Positions 46,533 to 55,808 of a stretch of 64,000 nucleotides of DNA are shown piece by piece. This DNA comes from JAJFUI01 sp963754135 (GTDB taxonomy: Bacteria > Planctomycetota > Planctomycetia > Pirellulales > Thermoguttaceae). The stretch spans positions 2,046,001 through 2,110,000 of the forward strand of contig CAVWEY010000003.1 in the NCBI GenBank assembly GCA_963754135.1. The letters are read 5' to 3'. The notes beneath the pieces are model-generated. The model ran no database searches and had not been told where the DNA came from. It was given only the letters and a program-made list of their open reading frames with translations. The translations under genes were made by a program, and so were the position numbers. Numbering within the stretch: the stretch's first letter is position 1; the number at the start of each line of letters is the position of its first letter.

Positions 46533-47590
46533 TGGTGCATCTCGGCAGAGCATTCGGGTTGGCCCTGGCGTTGAGTCTGCTCGGCTGTCCGCTTGGGGTG
46601 TGCCAAGGATTCTCGGCGCTGGATGCGCGGGCCGAAGGCCCGGCCGTTCGCCCAGCCCAGGGCAACGCCCTGGGAAGCGGGGTCGATCCGAAGCACCCGT
46701 CGGCCCAACGGGCCAATGGCTCGATGAACGGTTGGCCGGTTGGGGCGACAATACCGGTTCCGGCGGCCCAATTTCCCCAGGGCGTTGCCCTGGGCTGGGC
46801 GAACCGTGCCCCATCGGGGCAGGCGGAAGCGGTCGAGCCGGAACCCGGGAGAATCCGCGGTTCTCCCGACGCTCGCCCCCACCCTAACCCTCTCCCAAAG
46901 GGAGAGGGGACCGCCGCTGGGCCCTCGTCCGCCGCCGATCTGGCCGCCTATCACGCCCGCACGCGCTCGGCGATCAAGGACGTCCTCTCGCGGCGCGAGT
47001 TTGCCGACTTGCACGGCGATTCCTTTGCCGCCTGGCGCGGACTGATCCGATGGATCGACTCCATTTTCGAGGCCATCGTCTCGCCGCTCCGGCACTTGCC
47101 CGGCTGGGTGATGTGGCTCATCGTGGCCTGGCTGATCTTGGCGCTGCTGGCGATTCTGGCCCACTTGATCTACACGCTCTGGAGGGTGTTGGGAGGGGAG
47201 TCTTTTGCGGCTGACGCCGGCCGGCCGCGGCACGGCCGCCTCGGCGAGTTGCTGGGCATCCGCGAGTTGGATTTCAACGCGGTCTACGCCGAGGCCGGAC
47301 GGCTGCTCAAGGCTGGCGACTGGCTGGCCGCGGTCAAGTATCTCTACGTGGCGGCGATCCTCTGGCTGGACCGGCAGGGGTGCATCGCGTTCCGGTCGTC
47401 GAAGACCAACCGGGATTATCTCGGCGAGTTGGGGGGGCGGGAGCGGCTCCAGGCGCCCTTCCGCCGGCTGACGGAAGGTTTCGAGGCGATCGTCTACGGC
47501 GGCCAGCCCGCCACCGGTGTTGCCACTGAAGACATGGCCCGCACGATTGAAGGTCTGTTCCATGAGCCTGCCGGCGTTATCGCGAGCTGA
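46529..47590 (+). CDS. DUF4129-like membrane protein with repeat-derived N-terminal region
   Basis: The protein has about 353 residues. A signal peptide (LALALSLLGCPLGVC) is followed by ~110 residues largely encoded by palindromes (46645-46804 and 46877-46911), including the mirrored AQGNALG and FPQGVALGWANRAP plus HPNPLPKGEG. The remainder has a transmembrane helix (WVMWLIVAWLILALLAILAH) and a C-terminal DUF4129-type domain (DFNAVYAEAGRLLKAGDWLA, LTEGFEAIVYGG). The stop lies inside the next gene by 29 bases. Confidence 0.7.
   Translation: MMVHLGRAFGLALALSLLGCPLGVCQGFSALDARAEGPAVRPAQGNALGSGVDPKHPSAQRANGSMNGWPVGATIPVPAAQFPQGVALGWANRAPSGQAEAVEPEPGRIRGSPDARPHPNPLPKGEGTAAGPSSAADLAAYHARTRSAIKDVLSRREFADLHGDSFAAWRGLIRWIDSIFEAIVSPLRHLPGWVMWLIVAWLILALLAILAHLIYTLWRVLGGESFAADAGRPRHGRLGELLGIRELDFNAVYAEAGRLLKAGDWLAAVKYLYVAAILWLDRQGCIAFRSSKTNRDYLGELGGRERLQAPFRRLTEGFEAIVYGGQPATGVATEDMARTIEGLFHEPAGVIAS
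46645..46804. repeat. Palindrome CAGGGCGTTGCCCTGGG type inside a CDS
   Basis: Arms CGTTCGCCCAGCCCAGGGCA and its complement (ending GGCTGGGCGAACC) face each other across ~110 bases, all translated after the signal peptide. Confidence 0.85.
46877..46911. repeat. Family R3 palindrome inside a CDS
   Basis: CACCCTAACCCTCTCCCAAA followed by GGGAGAGGGGA is translated as the peptide around HPNPLPKGEG. Confidence 0.85.
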
Positions 47591-48852
47591 TCGGCTGCTG
47601 CTGAGCATCGTGCTGCTGTTGGCGGTGCTGGCAGGGCTGGCGGCGTGGCTGCTCCTGCCGCCGGAGAAGACCGGCGGCATCGTGAAGCTCCCTTCGACGC
47701 TCTACAACGCGGGCTACGGCGCCAAGGCCGCGTACCTGGCGCTGGACCGGTTGGAGTATTCCACCGACCGGCTCCGCCGGCCCATCGACGAGCGCACGCT
47801 GGAGGGGATCGGCGTCCTGTTCGTGCTCAAGCCCGTGGTCGGCATGACGGAGGATGAAGTGACCACGCTGGAGGAATGGGTCAAGGCGGGGCACGCCCTG
47901 GTGGTCGCGCCGGGGCCGCCGGACGAGTCCGACGGAATCGCCACCGCGTGCAACGGCGGCTCGTGCGCCCTGCACGGCGACCGTTCCCTGGATCAGTGGT
48001 TCGATTTGGCGCCGACGGCCGGCAAAGCGGATGACAGGGTGCAGGTCGATTTGCGGGCCAATCCGCCGGTTCCCGGCTGGCAGCCGGACCGGAGCGACCC
48101 GCTGGTAGCCGGGATCGGCCCGTTGGTGGCCGGCGGCGGCCGGCGGTTCAGCCCGACCGCGCCGTTGTGCGGCAGTCTCAAGGAAATGCCCGCCGTGGTC
48201 TTCTGGAAAGACCGGCTGGGGACCGTCGGACTGCACGTAAAGTTTGGCGAGGGGACGGTCGTCGCCCTGGCCGACACCTATCCGTTGAGCAATTTGGGCG
48301 TCAGCGAGGCCGACAACGGACTGCTGCTGGGCAACGTGGTCCGGGCGATGTCGGATCGCTATCCGGGCACCGTGGCGTTCGACGAATACCATCTGGGCTT
48401 CCCGCTCCGCGACTGGTCGGCGGTGGCGATCGCCAAGCTCACCTTCACCGGCCAGTGGGGTTGGGCGATGGGACAGGCGGCGCTGGTGGGCGTTCTGGCG
48501 TCTGGGCCGGCGCCGTGCGCTTCGGCACCCGCGGGACGTCGTCCGCCGCCAGCGCCGGCAGCACCGGGAGTTTGCCGAGGCGGCCGGCCGGTTGCTCAAC
48601 GAGGCGGGCGCCACTTCCCTGGCCGCCGATACGCTCTACCGCTACTACCGCGACCGGCTCTGCCGGCTGGTACACCTCGAACCGGCAGCGGACGACACGC
48701 GGTTGAGCCAGGCGGTGCGCGAGCGGTCGGGCGAGGAGATTGCCGTCCTGTTGCAGCAGGCCGCCGCCGCCACGCCGCCCGGCCGCCAAAAACTTCTCCT
48801 GATGGCACGGAAACTACACCACGTTGCGGAGACACTCGATCATGGAACTTGA
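47562..48852 (+). CDS. DUF4350-like membrane protein (frameshifted)
   Basis: The start MSLPALSRADRLLLSIVLLL carries an N-terminal membrane helix. A globular domain follows (STLYNAGYGAKAAYLALDRL, GHALVVAPGPPDESDG, FDEYHLGFPLRDWS), as in DUF4350 proteins. A second helix (GWAMGQAALVGVLA) is followed by two nearby frameshifts, about 48497 and 48535. The frame then resumes PRDVVRRQRRQHREFAEAAG and runs to 48852, giving about 430 residues. Its end overlaps the MoxR start. Confidence 0.7.
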
Positions 48853-49801
48853 ACCGCTGACGCGGACGGCCGAAGCCCTCCGCCGCGAACTCTCCAAGGT
48901 CATCGTCGGCATGAACGCCGTGTTGGATCAGACCGTGGTGGCGCTTCTGGCCGGCGGACACGTGCTCCTGGAAGGGCCGCCGGGGACGGCGAAAACACTC
49001 CTTGTCAGGGCTCTAGCGCTGGCCATCCAGGGCGACTTCCACCGCGTCCAGTTCACTCCCGACCTGATGCCGGCCGACATCATCGGAGTGAGCGTCTACC
49101 ACGCGGCCAGCGGCGAGTTCCAGTTCTCCCGCGGGCCGCTCTTCTGCGACCTGCTGCTGGCCGACGAGATCAACCGGGCGCCGGCGAAGACCCAATCGGC
49201 CTTGCTGGAGGCGATGCAGGAGCAGCAGGTTTCGGTGGACCGGGAGGTGCATCCGCTGAGTCCCGTCTTCACCGCCTTCGCCACGCAGAACCCGATCGAG
49301 TACGAGGGGACGTATCCGTTGCCCGAGGCCCAGTTGGACCGCTTCCTGCTGAAGATTCTCGTCGGCTACCCGGAGAAGCAGGAGGAGATCGGGATTCTGG
49401 AGCGCTATCAGGCCGGCTTTGACGCGGTGCGGACGGCCACCTTCGGCATCCAGCCCGTCACGAACGTCGAGGAGCTGGCCCGGGTCCGGGCGGCCGTGCG
49501 GGAGGTGACGGTGGCGCCGCCGCTGATGGACTACGTCACGTCGATCGTCCGCGGCACGCGGGAACTGCCGTCGCTGACCCTGGGGGCCAGCCCGCGGGCG
49601 GCGGTCATGCTCTTCCTGGCCGGCAAGGGGCTGGCCGTGCTCCGCGGCCGTCCGTACGTCACCCCGGACGACGTCCGCGACATGGCCGCGCCCGTCCTCC
49701 GCCACCGCGTGATTCTCAATCCGGAGGCGGAAATCGAGGGAATGACGGCCGACCGGTGCGTCGAGCGGGTGCTGGAGCGGGTCGAAGTGCCGAGACTTTA
49801 G
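48842..49801 (+). CDS. MoxR-family AAA ATPase (second copy)
   Basis: The 319-residue protein has Walker A GPPGTAKT, Walker B LLLADEINRAPAKTQ and sensor TAFATQNPIEYEGTYPLPEA. It shares domain layout with the first copy but clearly differs in sequence, so it is a separate subfamily member and not a recent duplicate. ATG 48842 lies within the end of the preceding gene. It closes the plus-strand operon and converges on the exopolysaccharide operon with 11 bases between stops. Confidence 0.92.
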   Translation: MELEPLTRTAEALRRELSKVIVGMNAVLDQTVVALLAGGHVLLEGPPGTAKTLLVRALALAIQGDFHRVQFTPDLMPADIIGVSVYHAASGEFQFSRGPLFCDLLLADEINRAPAKTQSALLEAMQEQQVSVDREVHPLSPVFTAFATQNPIEYEGTYPLPEAQLDRFLLKILVGYPEKQEEIGILERYQAGFDAVRTATFGIQPVTNVEELARVRAAVREVTVAPPLMDYVTSIVRGTRELPSLTLGASPRAAVMLFLAGKGLAVLRGRPYVTPDDVRDMAAPVLRHRVILNPEAEIEGMTADRCVERVLERVEVPRL

Positions 49802-49812
49802 ATCGCAACGCA

Positions 49813-50598
49813 TCAAAGGAACCGCTCGCGGAGCACGCGGGCGAGAAATAGCGGGTTGCCGACGAGATAGCGGCGGGCCTTGAGGCGGGGCTGCTGAAAG
49901 AGCCGCCAGAGCCATTCGTGGCCCAGGCGGCGGAGCCAACCGGGGGCGCGGCTGACGTTGCCCGCCCAATAGTCGAACAGCCCGCCGATGCCCAGGCAGA
50001 CCGGCACTTGGAGTTGCGGCAGGTGGCGGGCGATCCACTGCTCCTGGAGCGGATTGCCCATGCCCACCAGCAGCACGTCGGGCCGGGCCGCATTGACCTG
50101 CCCGATCGCCGCCGCAGTAGTCGCCTCGTCGCCGAGATAGCCGTGATGGCAGCCGGCCAAGGTCCAGCCGGGGAAGTTGCGGCGGGCGTAGTCGGCCGCC
50201 ACGGCGACCGTGGCCGGATCGGCGCCGAGCATGAAGTACGAGTAGCCGCGTCCGGCCGTGGCCTGGAACATGACGGGGACGAAATCGGTGCCCACCAGGT
50301 TCTCGGCCACGCGGACGCCCTGGAGCCGGGCGGCCCAGCGGATGCCCGTGCCGTCGGCAAAGACGAAGTCGCCCGAATTGAGCGCGCTGCGGTAGGCCGT
50401 GTCGGCCGCAGCCAGGTTGAGCGTATGGGCGTTGACGAAGAAGACGCTCTTGGCCCGACCGTTCCGGCCGCGGATGACCTCCTCCAACAGGCCGATCGCC
50501 TGGGGCCGGGAGACATTATGAATCCGGACGCCCAACACCGAGAACTGCGGCAGTTCCGGCTCGATGCGGGGCTGCATCCCTTGGTTCGGCGTGCTCAT
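49813..50598 (-). CDS. WecG/TagA/CpsF-family glycosyltransferase
   Basis: In this 261-residue protein, family motifs are FFVNAHTLNLAAADTAYRSA, FVFADGTGIRWAARL, YFMLGADPATVAVAADYARR, LLVGMGNPLQEQWIARHL and GLFDYWAGNVSRAPGW. Relatives add ManNAcA or similar residues to lipid-linked intermediates at the cytoplasmic membrane. It is the last gene of the exopolysaccharide operon. ATG 50598 starts just before the conserved part; 50616 is an alternative. Confidence 0.9.
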   Translation of the reverse strand: MSTPNQGMQPRIEPELPQFSVLGVRIHNVSRPQAIGLLEEVIRGRNGRAKSVFFVNAHTLNLAAADTAYRSALNSGDFVFADGTGIRWAARLQGVRVAENLVGTDFVPVMFQATAGRGYSYFMLGADPATVAVAADYARRNFPGWTLAGCHHGYLGDEATTAAAIGQVNAARPDVLLVGMGNPLQEQWIARHLPQLQVPVCLGIGGLFDYWAGNVSRAPGWLRRLGHEWLWRLFQQPRLKARRYLVGNPLFLARVLRERFL

Positions 50599-51949
50599 GG
50601 CGGGCGGCGTCATCATCGGAAGTATAGTCTACGCGGAGGGCTGCGGCACCAGCCCTCACCCTGCCCTCTCCCGGCGGGAGAGGGGACAACGCCGGCGTGC
50701 CGCGCTCCGTGCGGACCCAGGCGTGTTGGCGGCGGACGAACATCCGGGCGTAGATCGGCAGCTTGCGGAGCATGTAGAGCGGCACGGCCAGCAGCGCCCG
50801 CGGCGGCACCTGGCGGCGGCAGAAGGCGGCCCAGCCCAGACCGAGCGAGACGGCCAGCGTGGCCCCGCCGCCGGCGACAATCGCCAGCGGCAGTCCCGAT
50901 CCGCCCAGCCGCCAGGCCAGACCGCTGAGCCCGGCGACGGCCAGCCAAAGGCCGGCCAACAGCGTCAGCGGCGGAATGCTCAGATCGGCGGCCATTGCCA
51001 GCAGCGGCCAGGACCGCCGGCGTAGCCCGGCCGCCAGCAGCCGCGGGACCTGGCGAAGCGCGGTGCGGAGATGGCCCTGTTCCCAGCGGGTGCGTTGGGC
51101 GGCGAAGGCCCGGCCGCCGTCCGGCAGTCCGCTCCTGACGCCCGCCTCGGCACAGAAGATCGCCATGTGGCCGCGCATCGCCAGGTCGATCCCCAATTGC
51201 ATATCTTCGACGAGACTGCCGCCGGCCGGTTGCACGGCGGCGGCCAGCGGCCAGGGAAAGGCCATACCGGTGCCGGTCAAGCGGCAGGGCGCCCCCAGCC
51301 GGGCGAGTCCCAGCGGCCGGATCAGGTTCGTAAAGCGGTTGGCCAGGATCGAGAGCGCCTCGACGGGCCCGGCCGCCGGGCGGCGGTCGGTAAGGTTCCG
51401 GGCCTGGACGGGGCGTTGCGTCTCGTGGGCCAGCCGGGCAAGAGTGTCGATTGCCCCCGGCTCGGCCAGGCAGTCGGCGTCGATCACCACGAGCACCTGC
51501 GGCGGATCGGCCGCCAGGGCGGCGATTCCGCATTGCAGGGCATATCCCTTGCCGCGGCGCTGCGGATCGGTGCGCTCGACGACCTCGGCCCCGGCCCGCC
51601 GGGCCAGGGCGGTCGTCTCGTCGGTGCAATTGTCGGCCACCACCAGGAGGCGGTCGCCCGCGGCCAGCGCCGGAAGGATCGCCCGCAATGTCGGCTCGAT
51701 CACCGCTTGCTCATCGTGGGCGGGAATGAGCACGGCGGTGCGGGGCCGTGGACCGTCGCCGTTGCCTCTCAAGAAAGCAAGCTCGCGGGGCGTTCCACGG
51801 TCGTCAACCGGCAATTCCATCGGCAACGGGAGTCGCCTCCTACAGGGGAGCAGCGCGGCGAGGCACTCGACCGCCAGCGCGGCAATCGGCAGCAACAGCA
51901 GGCCGGCGGCGGCGAGCAAGACCAGGTTGACCGCATCAAGGACCGTCAT
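50516..51949 (-). CDS. Family-2 membrane glycosyltransferase, C-terminus extended by a repeat
   Basis: The product is ~477 residues. N-terminal helix (VNLVLLAAAGLLLLPIAALA), GT-A domain with VLIPAHDEQAVIEPTL, VVADNCTDET, VVIDADCLAEPG and the acceptor motif TRWEQGH, then several membrane helices. After RRQHAWVRTERGT the frame passes through an R3 palindrome (LSPLPPGEGRVRAG) and continues ~50 residues into the next gene, overlapping it by 83 bases. The original stop was probably removed by the repeat. ATG 51949 overlaps the upstream stop. Confidence 0.85.
   Translation of the reverse strand: MTVLDAVNLVLLAAAGLLLLPIAALAVECLAALLPCRRRLPLPMELPVDDRGTPRELAFLRGNGDGPRPRTAVLIPAHDEQAVIEPTLRAILPALAAGDRLLVVADNCTDETTALARRAGAEVVERTDPQRRGKGYALQCGIAALAADPPQVLVVIDADCLAEPGAIDTLARLAHETQRPVQARNLTDRRPAAGPVEALSILANRFTNLIRPLGLARLGAPCRLTGTGMAFPWPLAAAVQPAGGSLVEDMQLGIDLAMRGHMAIFCAEAGVRSGLPDGGRAFAAQRTRWEQGHLRTALRQVPRLLAAGLRRRSWPLLAMAADLSIPPLTLLAGLWLAVAGLSGLAWRLGGSGLPLAIVAGGGATLAVSLGLGWAAFCRRQVPPRALLAVPLYMLRKLPIYARMFVRRQHAWVRTERGTPALSPLPPGEGRVRAGAAALRVDYTSDDDAARHEHAEPRDAAPHRAGTAAVLGVGRPDS
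50651..50689. repeat. Family R3 palindrome at the 3' end of a glycosyltransferase gene
   Basis: AGCCCTCACCCTGCCCTCTC followed by CCGGCGGGAGAGGGGAC is translated as part of the C-terminal extension of the family-2 glycosyltransferase. Confidence 0.85.
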
Positions 51950-53022
51950 TGGCGAAGACTCCTCGACTGGACCATGCTGCGGACGATCCGGCCGGGAACC
52001 AACAGCGGCCGCCGCAAGGGCGAATGGCGGGCCCAATCGTAGGCGCGGCACCACTGCCGCCGCACGATGCGCGTCACCGGCCGGAGATCGACTGATCCCT
52101 CGGCCACACCGACCGCCCCGGACATCAAGTGCCGTTTGTACTCTTCGGGTCCCTTGCCCATGTCAATCCGCCGGATTCCCAGCTCGGGGCAGAGCCGGGC
52201 CAGTTCCAGCCACAGGATCAGGCCCGGCGAAAGCGCGGCGAGGTCCGGCCGGTAGGCGGAGAACCAGGCGTGCAGCACGCCGTAGGACCGCATCGACAAG
52301 AGGACCGCCGCCAGCACGTCCCCCATGTAAAGCGCCGACATCATGCCCGAGAAGCCTTCACCGTCGGCCGTGCGGATGCGGTCGAGCAATGCGACCGTCC
52401 AGTCGAACACCAAGACGTTGGTGACGCGGGTGCGCCGGTATTGCTCGATCTTCCATTTCACCAGGTGCTGAAAGACGCTCGCGCGGCTGGTGTGCAGTTC
52501 GACGCGCAACGGTCCCCCCTCGCCGTCGGCGTGCCGCACCTTGCGCATCGCCCGCTTGAACGATTGTCCATGAGCGGCGAGTTGATCGGCCCGGTAGCCT
52601 TCCCAGCCGCACGACAGATCGAGGTACGGCGAGGGGGCGATGCTCCAGTGATAGGGCGAAAACGGCGTCTGCGAGGCCAGCAGGTGGTCGAAGTGCCAGG
52701 CGGAGAGTCCGCAACCGCGGAGGAGTTGCGGCGGGGCCCAGGCCACGTCATGCCGGGCAATGACGCCGTGGAAATCGGACATCACGCCGCCCACCGGCCG
52801 ACCCACGTTGCCCCCGCCGCGCTGGAAGGGAAAGAAGCCGACCGGTTCGCCGTGGTCTTCGAGCACGCCGACCTCGACGCCGCCGCGGATCGCGGCCACG
52901 GCCCGGGTGAACTCGGGCCGGAAATAGGGGCTATCAAAGGCCCCCTCGGCGCGCTGGATGTCCGCCCAGGCCGCCAGTTGGGCAGGCGTCAAGGCGTCAG
53001 CGGATAGGACGCGGATGTTCAT
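51946..53022 (-). CDS. FemAB/GNAT-like acetyl- or aminoacyltransferase-fold protein
   Basis: The 358-residue protein has the double-GNAT layout seen in CelD/BioF2-type acetyltransferase-like proteins of exopolysaccharide clusters: FFPFQRGGGNVGRPVGGVMS in the first half and FSGMMSALYMGDVLAAVLLS, SPGLILWLELARLCPELG, RRIDMGKGPEEYKRHLMSG in the second. It probably modifies the polymer or a lipid-linked precursor. It is coupled to genes on both sides by 4-base overlaps. Confidence 0.8.
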   Translation of the reverse strand: MNIRVLSADALTPAQLAAWADIQRAEGAFDSPYFRPEFTRAVAAIRGGVEVGVLEDHGEPVGFFPFQRGGGNVGRPVGGVMSDFHGVIARHDVAWAPPQLLRGCGLSAWHFDHLLASQTPFSPYHWSIAPSPYLDLSCGWEGYRADQLAAHGQSFKRAMRKVRHADGEGGPLRVELHTSRASVFQHLVKWKIEQYRRTRVTNVLVFDWTVALLDRIRTADGEGFSGMMSALYMGDVLAAVLLSMRSYGVLHAWFSAYRPDLAALSPGLILWLELARLCPELGIRRIDMGKGPEEYKRHLMSGAVGVAEGSVDLRPVTRIVRRQWCRAYDWARHSPLRRPLLVPGRIVRSMVQSRSLRQ

Positions 53023-54288
53023 AATATGGTCATCAGTTGCGCCAGTCCGGTCTGGGCGAGGACGGCCGCAAAATTGGAGACGCCGCTCTCCAAACAGGCG
53101 TCGGCCAAACAGAAGGCCAGCAGGCCGAGCAGGAAGGCCAGGCCCGGGTCGCCCGTCGCACGGTACCCGGCCACCACCCGGCCCAAGCCGACAACCGTGA
53201 TGGCCAACAGTATCGCCCCTCCGATCAGGCCGACGCCGAGCACGGTTTCAAGGTAGCCGTTGTGTGCCTCGCGCAACGTCCAATCCATGTCGTCGGAGAT
53301 GTCTTCGATCTGCTTCTCGGTCCAGAAGGCTTGGTAGCCGTAACCCTGGAGCGGCCGCGCATGGACGTAGCCGAGCAATTCGTCCCAGAGGGGGATCCGG
53401 CCGGTAAGGCCCTCGGACTGTTCCTGTCGGCCGAGCATGACGGCCCCCAGCAGGCCCTCGCCCGCCCCGGCGCGAGCAAACGAAGCGGCCAGGGCCACGG
53501 TGCAGATTGCCAGTCCCGCGGTCAAGGCGGCCAGTGCCCGCGCACGTTCCGGAGGCGGTGGCGAGCCAGAGCGTGGCCAGGGCCACTAGCAGGCTTGCAC
53601 AAGACGCCCGCGACTTGGTCAACACCAGGAAGACCAGTCCCACGGCAAAACACGCCCAAAGCCACTTCCGTCCGCGGGCAGCAGGACGGGCCAGGCAGAA
53701 CGAGGCCAGACAGAGGACGGCCAACTGGACCCCTTGCGCGTTGGGGTGGATCGTGCCGGCGAAGCGGTACTCCGCCGACCAGGGGCGGAACGTGCCTAGC
53801 GCCAACTCCGCGCCGACCCCTACGACCAAGTACGCGCCGCCCACCACGATCGCGATCAGGGCCACGTCGCGGGGGCGGAATTGCCGGGCGAATCCCACGG
53901 CGGCCAAGAGGCAGCACAGCAGCCCCCCCAGACGCCGGCAGCTCATGCCCGGATCGACCGACCAGAGTACGCTCACCGCCGACCACCCCAGGTAGCCGAA
54001 CACGAGTGGCGGCAGCCAACCGCCGAAGCGGAGCGGCCGGCCGCCCGTCCGCAGCGCCAGGTATCCTCCCAGCAATCCGATCAACCCCAGCGTCAGTCCC
54101 TTGGCCACGTTGTGGCCGCTCTCCAAGCTGCCGGCCGTCTCCGTCCAGGGAGAAAACGTCTCGTATTGCGAGGTCTGAACGTTGTGTTCCACGAAGAAAA
54201 ACACCGCGCCCAGCAGCGCGACCGCCGGCCACAGCAACCAGGGGTTGGCCGGTGACGGATCGGCGGTAGGGCGCGAGTTCTGGTTCAT
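53019..54288 (-). CDS. O-antigen ligase/polymerase-like membrane protein (frameshifted)
   Basis: The first ~245 residues (FGYLGWSAVSVLWSVDPGMS, IVVGGAYLVVGVGAELALGT, FAGTIHPNAQGVQLAVLCL) are in one frame, and the rest, starting ARALAALTAGLAICTVALAA, in another. One base near 53555 is gained or lost. The whole is about 422 residues with roughly ten helices. The large periplasmic loop RIPLWDELLGYVHARPLQGY, containing a Wzy-like pattern, and HNGYLETVLGVGLIGG mark the family. It would polymerise or ligate the polysaccharide repeat unit. Confidence 0.83.
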
Positions 54289-54338
54289 TATGGCGGCTCG
54301 GACTCAGCGATTAGCGATCAGGGAAAGCATGCCGTTTC

Positions 54339-54410
54339 AAACGCCCCGCGACTGCGGTCGCGGGGAATTAGCGCCGCGCTTGCCCCCGCAACCGCAGTCG
54401 CGGGGCGTTT
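54339..54410. repeat. Palindromic repeat, ACGCCCCGCGACTGCGG type
   Basis: Facing arms AACGCCCCGCGACTGCGGTC and ACCGCAGTCGCGGGGCGTTT lie between the ligase gene and the flippase gene. The same family occurs at 56907-56965. Confidence 0.88.
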
Positions 54411-54437
54411 TCTTCGTTCCTAGTCGTTCTCCGACAA

Positions 54438-55808
54438 TCATTCAACCACTCGTGTCATCCTCGCTTCACAACTTGCGGCCCCCATCAGTCCCCAGAGGGT
54501 GATCCAACGCACGGCCGCGCCGGCGGCCCTGCCCAGCACGAGCGCAACGGCGATGCCCCAGGCGCCATACGGCCCCACCAACCACAATGCGGCCCCCAGC
54601 GTAACCACGAGTTGCACCACGTCTCCGCCGAACGTGGCCGCAGGGCGGTCCAGCGCCGACAACCCCGTGCTGGCCAGCAGTCCGATGGCGTCGGTGAAGG
54701 TGGCCAGCGCGAGCATGGCGATCAACGGTCCGGTGTCGGAGTATTCGCCCCCGTAGACCACGCCGGCCAGCCAATCGCCCTTCCACCAGGTCAGCAACCA
54801 TAATCCACCGAGCACGACGACCGAGCAGAGGGTAGCCCCGCGGAGAACCCGGGCCAGCGCGTGGACGCCCTGCTGGGCAAACGCCCGTGCCGCCTTGGGG
54901 ATCAGGAAATTGTTGAAACCGATGACGAAGAGGTTCGACAAACCGACCAGCGTGGAACAGGCCATCAACTCGCCGGTCGCCGCCTTGCCGTGGACATAGC
55001 ACAGCAGCCAGGGGACGATGTAAAACGCCAGGCCGGTGAGTTGGCTCATCACTCTCCACCTGCCGAATGACCAGTTGTAACGCCAGTCGGCGGCGAGTCT
55101 GCCCGGGGAGAACCGCATCGGCTGGCGGCCGAGCAACCACCAGCAGGAGCAGGCCGCCGCGCATGCGGTCCCAATTGCGGCGTAGGCGGAGGCCGCCGAG
55201 AGCAACCCCAGCCGCCAAAGCACGAACATCGCGGTCAGTTGCATCACCGAAACCAACACGTCGATGGCAATCGCCGCCGCCACGGCAAAATGGGCCAAGG
55301 CGGCGCGGCGGGCGAACTCCCGCAGCAGAACGAAGGGAATCGCACCCAGCAGCACCCAGGCCGCCGGCCGCAACCCCTCCGGTCCCACGCCGGACGAAAG
55401 CAAGACGTCCAGCCCGAGAAAACACGCTGCGGCCGCCAACGACATGAGCAGTTGATGGATCAGCGTGCTGCCGGTGTATTCCGCCAGCGACTGACCGCCG
55501 TGCCGGTGGCAATAGACCGTATAGGGCACCGAGATGAGGTTGCCTTGGGCGGCCGTCAAGAACATGACGACGGTGAAGGCCAGCGAATAGATGCCCACCT
55601 CATCCTGGGAGCAGGCGTGGACCAGAATCCACATGCTGAGGAAATTGGACCCGCTGACGACCGCCTGGTCGAAGATCGAGAACATGCCGGTCCGCACGAC
55701 CGGCGCCGTCACGTCGGCCAATGCCGGCGCGGCCACGGCTGGCGCCAACCGCGGCGGCGGCTCGCCCGGCCGGGAACGTTCCAGAAGCATCTCGGCGATC
55801 GAGCTCAT
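54438..55808 (-). CDS. Polysaccharide flippase (Wzx/MATE-like)
   Basis: The 456-residue protein has about 12 hydrophobic helices and the family start VVSGSNFLSMWILVHACSQD. Other family traits are GIYSLAFTVVMFLTAAQGNL, a central LSNLFVIGFNNFLIPKAARA and DSVFxP-like helix pairs. It would carry undecaprenyl-linked repeat units across the cytoplasmic membrane. The long N-terminal extension before VVRTGMFSIFDQ is Ala/Pro-rich. Its start overlaps the deacetylase stop (ATGA). Confidence 0.88.
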   Translation of the reverse strand: MSSIAEMLLERSRPGEPPPRLAPAVAAPALADVTAPVVRTGMFSIFDQAVVSGSNFLSMWILVHACSQDEVGIYSLAFTVVMFLTAAQGNLISVPYTVYCHRHGGQSLAEYTGSTLIHQLLMSLAAAACFLGLDVLLSSGVGPEGLRPAAWVLLGAIPFVLLREFARRAALAHFAVAAAIAIDVLVSVMQLTAMFVLWRLGLLSAASAYAAIGTACAAACSCWWLLGRQPMRFSPGRLAADWRYNWSFGRWRVMSQLTGLAFYIVPWLLCYVHGKAATGELMACSTLVGLSNLFVIGFNNFLIPKAARAFAQQGVHALARVLRGATLCSVVVLGGLWLLTWWKGDWLAGVVYGGEYSDTGPLIAMLALATFTDAIGLLASTGLSALDRPAATFGGDVVQLVVTLGAALWLVGPYGAWGIAVALVLGRAAGAAVRWITLWGLMGAASCEARMTRVVE